Source: an uncultured Prevotella sp.
GTDB taxonomy: Bacteria; Bacteroidota; Bacteroidia; Bacteroidales; Bacteroidaceae
NCBI GenBank assembly: GCA_934196725.1
Contig: CAKPWR010000082.1
Coordinates: 1-8,608 of the forward strand
Direction: 5' to 3'
DNA: 8,608 nt
The notes below the pieces were generated by a model. The model was not told the DNA's origin, did not search any database, and worked only from the letters and a program-made list of their open reading frames with translations. A program made the translations under genes and the position numbers. This document shows positions 5,595 through 8,608 of this stretch, one piece after another. Position 1 is the stretch's first letter, and each line of letters begins with the position of its first letter.

Positions 5595-7193
5595 CTATTC
5601 CATGTCAAGATTGCGAGGCGAAACAGCCTGTTCGTCACTCTTGTCTGCCTCGTACATATTGATCATTTTCAGCGTTGCCTTGATAGCTGCTTCTGTCTGG
5701 TCGGCATCCAAGCCTCGGGTGCGCCAGATGCGGTCGCCTTCACGCCAGGTAATGACGGTCTGAACGAGGGCATCGGTACGACCACCAGGAGGAATGGTAA
5801 CCTGATAGTTGTCGAGCTTAGGGAAGGTCTTGCCGAGCTTCACCTTGTAGATGTTGCGGAGGGCTTTCACGAAGGCATCATACTGACCATCACCTGAGCT
5901 CTGGTCTTCATACTCCTTGCCATCGATTTCTACCTTAACACTTGCTATAGGCTTCAAACCGTATGAGGTTGACACCATGTAACTTACCAGCTTCACCTTA
6001 TCCTCCGGAGCACCATGCTTCAGCACATCGCTCACGATGTAAGGCAGGTCGTCCTGAGTTACCAGCTCCTTGCGGTCGCCGAGTTCGGTGATTCGCTTGG
6101 TCACAGCCTTGGTCTGCTCCGGCGTCAACTCCAATCCCAGCTCGTTGAGGTTCTGGATGATGTTCGCCTTACCGGAATTCTTACCCAATGCATACTCACG
6201 ATGTCTGCCGAAACGCTCAGGCACCAGGTCGTTGCAATAAAGCTTGTCCTTGTTGTCGCCATCAGCATGTACGCCAGCCACCTGGGTGAAGACGTTGTCT
6301 CCAACAACCGGTGTATTCGGAGCTACGGCAATGCCGCTGTATCCTTCAACCAATCGGGAAATATCGTTCAGACGGTCTTCCTTGATATTGGTCTTTGCCT
6401 CGAACATATCCTTCAGAATCACCTGAACACTCGCCAATGGTGCATTGCCACAGCGCTCGCCCAAGCCATTCACGGTAACATGAAGACCCTTGGCACCACT
6501 CAATACGGCAGCCAGCGAGTTGCTCACCGCCAGATCGTAGTCGTTGTGGGCATGGAAGTCGAAGTGAGAGTTCGGATAACGGCGAACCATCTGTCGCATG
6601 TATTCCACACACTGCAATGGGTTCAGAATGCCCAGCGTATCAGGAAGCAGGAAGCGCTTGATAGGCAGCTTCACCAGCTCGTCCATCATCATGAAGAGAT
6701 AGTCACGACTGTCGCGCATACCGCTCGACCAGTCCTCCAGATAGAGATTCACGGTGAAATCCTTGCTCAAGGCATAGTCGATGGTCTGCTTGATATGAGC
6801 GAGATGCTCCTCAGGCGACATCTTGAGCTGCTGGGTGCAGTGCTTGTAGCTACCCTTCGCCAGGAGATTGATGACGTGACCGCCGCATTCGGCAATCCAG
6901 TCCACACTCTTGTTGTTATCCACGAATCCCAATACCTCAACGGAATCCAGCTTACCAATGGTCTTAGCATAACGGCAAATTCGAGCGACAGCATCCTTTT
7001 CGCCTTCCGACACACGTGCTGAAGCCACCTCAATGCGATCAACATTGATGTCGTGCAACAGCATTCTTGCTATCATCAACTTCTCGTGAGGAAGGAAACT
7101 GACACCATTGGTCTGCTCGCCGTCGCGCAGCGTGCAGTCCATGATCTCAATCTCCTTGATGCGGGAATTATCTCTCTTTGCGTTAACGTTCAT
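5595..7193 (-). CDS. cimA: (R)-citramalate synthase (LeuA-like), Leptospira type
   Basis: Predicted to condense pyruvate with acetyl-CoA to (R)-citramalate, the first step of the threonine-independent isoleucine pathway. It is a 532-residue DRE-TIM synthase. Catalytic and metal motifs: TLRDGEQ with R23 and D24, H214 and H216 in FHAHND, N250 in GERCGN, and H309 with D311 in AGVHADGD. A C-terminal LeuA allosteric domain spans about 400-515 (SGDGQYDAF, PPGGRTDALV). Compared from memory with the characterised Leptospira enzyme, similarity extends along the whole protein. The three residues that shape its pyruvate pocket (L81, L104, Y144) are matched by L88, L111 and Y151, and E146 by E153. Pipelines would probably call it 2-isopropylmalate synthase. 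It lies between leuD and leuB, whose products act on citramalate derivatives too. ATG 7193 starts a short N-terminal lead before the family's conserved region. An isopropylmalate synthase role is the main alternative. Confidence 0.85.
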   Translation of the reverse strand: MNVNAKRDNSRIKEIEIMDCTLRDGEQTNGVSFLPHEKLMIARMLLHDINVDRIEVASARVSEGEKDAVARICRYAKTIGKLDSVEVLGFVDNNKSVDWIAECGGHVINLLAKGSYKHCTQQLKMSPEEHLAHIKQTIDYALSKDFTVNLYLEDWSSGMRDSRDYLFMMMDELVKLPIKRFLLPDTLGILNPLQCVEYMRQMVRRYPNSHFDFHAHNDYDLAVSNSLAAVLSGAKGLHVTVNGLGERCGNAPLASVQVILKDMFEAKTNIKEDRLNDISRLVEGYSGIAVAPNTPVVGDNVFTQVAGVHADGDNKDKLYCNDLVPERFGRHREYALGKNSGKANIIQNLNELGLELTPEQTKAVTKRITELGDRKELVTQDDLPYIVSDVLKHGAPEDKVKLVSYMVSTSYGLKPIASVKVEIDGKEYEDQSSGDGQYDAFVKALRNIYKVKLGKTFPKLDNYQVTIPPGGRTDALVQTVITWREGDRIWRTRGLDADQTEAAIKATLKMINMYEADKSDEQAVSPRNLDME

Positions 7194-7202
7194 CTTTATT
7201 AT

Positions 7203-7302
7203 TAATGTTAAGTGTTAAATGTTAAGTGTTAAATGAGGCTTTCGCCCTATCAACCTGCTTCTAACCTGCAAGTCAACATTCAACACTCAACATTCAACAT
7301 TA
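7203..7302. repeat. heptad repeats in an inverted pair between leuD and cimA
   Basis: The left arm (7204-7230) and the complement of the right arm (7275-7301) are both built of the heptamer TGTTRAR, four repeats each. On the minus strand, which is the transcribed one, the two arms pair along 27 positions with four G-U wobbles and two mismatches, and one further pair joins outside at 7203/7302. The 44-base centre contains no recognisable motif. The right arm begins 2 bases after the leuD stop codon in the transcription direction, so the structure would form directly at the leuD 3' end. Confidence 0.8.
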
Positions 7303-7303
7303 C

Positions 7304-7894
7304 CTATTTATTCTTCGCTTCCCAAGCCTCTACCTTGTCACGGTTCTGAACGAGGAAGTCTACATCGTCCAAACCATTCTCCAGACAGTGCTTCTTGTAG
7401 CCATTGATTTCGAAGTGCTCGCTCTTGCCGGTAGCAAGATTGGTGACAGTCTGGTTAGGAAGATCAACCTTCACCTCTGTCTTGTGATCCTTGTCGATGC
7501 TCTCGAAGAGTTCCTTCAGGAATTCCTCGCTTACCACTACAGGCAATACGAGGTTGTTCAACTCGTTGTTCTTGTGGATATCAGCAAAGAAAGAGCTGAT
7601 GACTACACGGAAGCCGGCACCTGCGATGGCCCAGGCAGCGTGCTCACGGGAAGAACCTGAACCGAAGTTCTTGCCAGCTACGAGGATGACGCCGCTGTAT
7701 GAAGGGTCGTTCATCACGAAGTCTGGCTTTGGAGTTCCGTCGGCATTGTAACGCCAGTCGCGGAAGAGGTTGTCGCCCATGCCCTCTTTGTCGATAGCCT
7801 TGAGGAAGCGGGCTGGTATAATCTGGTCTGTATCTACATTCTCCAATGGAAGAGGAATGCAGCTTGATGTAATTACATTGAATTTCTGTTTCAT
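7304..7894 (-). CDS. leuD: 3-isopropylmalate dehydratase small subunit
   Basis: Small subunit of the LeuCD isomerase that converts 2-isopropylmalate to 3-isopropylmalate by dehydration and rehydration; it forms the swivel domain closing the active site over the LeuC iron-sulphur cluster. The 196-residue length is typical. Motifs seen: PLENVDTDQIIPARFLK (16-32), DPSYSGVILVAGKNFGSGSS (63-82, containing the phosphate/carboxylate loop GSGSS), REHAAWAIAGAGFRVVISSF (83-102), ADIHKNNELNNLVLPV (104-119). In many bacteria this pair also processes citramalate, which fits the neighbouring synthase. ATG 7894 directly precedes the conserved N-terminal strand. It lies 201 bases after leuC, a long gap for an operon, largely occupied by repeat sequence. 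Confidence 0.97.
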   Translation of the reverse strand: MKQKFNVITSSCIPLPLENVDTDQIIPARFLKAIDKEGMGDNLFRDWRYNADGTPKPDFVMNDPSYSGVILVAGKNFGSGSSREHAAWAIAGAGFRVVISSFFADIHKNNELNNLVLPVVVSEEFLKELFESIDKDHKTEVKVDLPNQTVTNLATGKSEHFEINGYKKHCLENGLDDVDFLVQNRDKVEAWEAKNK

Positions 7895-7941
7895 CGTTGT
7901 TTATTTTATTTTTTTATTCAACTTTCGCAAGCAAACTCCAC

Positions 7942-8033
7942 ACGTCCTGAACCAACGGTCACCGGTCGAAGGGAAAGGTAAAGGGCAGAAGCAAGTTTGA
8001 CCCCACACGCCCTGAAAGGGCAGAAGCTCCTAG
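7942..8033. repeat. composite REP-like repeat, inverted copy B
   Basis: Bases 7942-7992 are the reverse complement of 5497-5547 at 48 of 51 positions, including the 30-base insert (here 7950-7979). Bases 8007-8033 are an exact 27-base reverse complement of 5425-5451. The order of insert-bearing and plain units is the mirror image of copy A, so a whole composite element sits in opposite orientation. The flanking parts, including the second palindrome, have decayed. It occupies the leuC-leuD spacer (7895-8095), in which I see no gene. Confidence 0.88.
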
Positions 8034-8095
8034 GAACTTGGGGACTTCAGCCCGTCCTTGAACCACTTGCAAAAGTTCAATCATTAATCACTATA

Positions 8096-8608
8096 TTACA
8101 TAAACTCTCTTGGGTCGGTGATCTTACCAGTGATAGCGGCAGCAGCTGCTACGTATGGACTGGCAAGGATGGTGCGGGAACCTGGTCCCTGACGACCCTC
8201 GAAATTACGGTTGGATGTACTTACAGAGTACTTACCTGCAGGAATCTTATCATCGTTCATTGCCAGGCAGGCAGAGCATCCTGGCTGACGGATTTCGAAG
8301 CCGGCAGCCTCTACAATCTTATCAATTCCCTCTTCACGTATTTGTTTATCAACCAACCATGAACCAGGTACAAGCCAAGCAGTTACACCCTCTGCCTTCT
8401 TCTTTCCTTTAACCAAAGAAGCAAAGGCACGGAAGTCTTCGATACGACCGTTGGTACATGCGCCCAGGAATACATAATCGATAGGATGACCCTCCAGTTT
8501 CTCGCCTGGCTGGAAGCCCATGTAGTTGAGGCTCTTCTTGAAACCAGCCTGCTCTTCCTCTGGAATCTCATCGAGCGTTGGGATGCTCTCGGTGATGCCG
8601 ATACCCAT
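8096..8608 (-). CDS. leuC: 3-isopropylmalate dehydratase large subunit, C-terminal part (5' end off the right edge)
   Basis: Large, aconitase-type subunit that carries the catalytic [4Fe-4S] cluster of isopropylmalate isomerase. The visible 170 residues end at the stop 8096-8098 and contain the three cluster cysteines: C51 in FLGACTNGR, and C111 and C114 in [10 protein letters not shown]. Their 60- and 3-residue spacing matches E. coli LeuC (C347, C407, C410). Other conserved pieces are [10 protein letters not shown] near the left end, [19 protein letters not shown] (128-146) and [12 protein letters not shown] (150-161). The Met at the window edge is internal, and about 300 N-terminal residues lie outside. 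It is the first visible gene of the leu cluster; the promoter and any leuA upstream cannot be seen. Confidence 0.96.
   Translation of the reverse strand: MGIGITESIPTLDEIPEEEQAGFKKSLNYMGFQPGEKLEGHPIDYVFLGACTNGRIEDFRAFASLVKGKKKAEGVTAWLVPGSWLVDKQIREEGIDKIVEAAGFEIRQPGCSACLAMNDDKIPAGKYSVSTSNRNFEGRQGPGSRTILASPYVAAAAAITGKITDPREFM

Noticed and set aside
6015..7022. 335-codon open frame on the + strand
   Set aside because: It lies entirely antisense to the strongly conserved citramalate synthase gene, has no family resemblance, and is a coding shadow.
7997..8362. 121-codon open frame on the + strand spanning the leuC end and repeat B
   Set aside because: Most of it is antisense to leuC and the rest is repeat sequence; there is no start signal or recognisable protein.

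Overview
The window looks like a chromosomal segment of a Bacteroidota bacterium, most likely Prevotella/Segatella. The reasons are the TAnnTTTG-type promoter elements, start codons without clear Shine-Dalgarno sequences, Bacteroidota-style lipoprotein and signal-peptide genes, and REP-like palindromic intergenic repeats. The species is inferred, not proven.

Layout. Bases 1-110 hold the end of a perfect 30-bp tandem array, plausibly the repetitive C-terminus of a gene that lies mostly off the left edge. Bases 111-412 hold a candidate promoter, a strong hairpin/U-tract terminator or attenuator, and an AT-rich leader. Bases 413-1672 (+) encode a DegT/DnrJ/EryC1 PLP-dependent sugar aminotransferase with a duplicated 10-residue insertion. 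A 23-position inverted repeat separates it from a convergent minus-strand cluster (1700-4041). That cluster reads, in transcription order: periplasmic TPR protein, calcineurin-like phosphoesterase lipoprotein, putative beta-rich outer-membrane protein. Bases 4262-8608 (minus) hold a branched-chain amino acid cluster, in transcription order leuC (3' part only), leuD, a LeuA-family synthase, leuB. A canonical intrinsic terminator follows leuB.

How the genes work together. LeuCD and LeuB isomerise and oxidatively decarboxylate isopropylmalate for leucine, and can also handle the methyl analogues citramalate and beta-methylmalate. The LeuA-family gene between leuD and leuB would probably be labelled 2-isopropylmalate synthase. 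Its sequence aligns along its length, from memory, with Leptospira-type (R)-citramalate synthase, and it keeps the three residues that select pyruvate there. The cluster therefore probably makes 2-oxobutyrate for isoleucine from pyruvate, independent of threonine. A true leuA would be expected elsewhere, perhaps upstream of leuC beyond the right edge.

The most unusual aspect is the density and variety of repeats. They include a 30-bp array open in all six frames, a 30-bp in-frame duplication in the aminotransferase, an inverted copy of the aminotransferase 3' end, and an 18-bp array at the start of a signal-peptide gene. A duplicated leuB tail also occurs, and every intergenic spacer of the leu cluster is filled with repeat DNA, including two oppositely oriented copies of a composite REP-like element.
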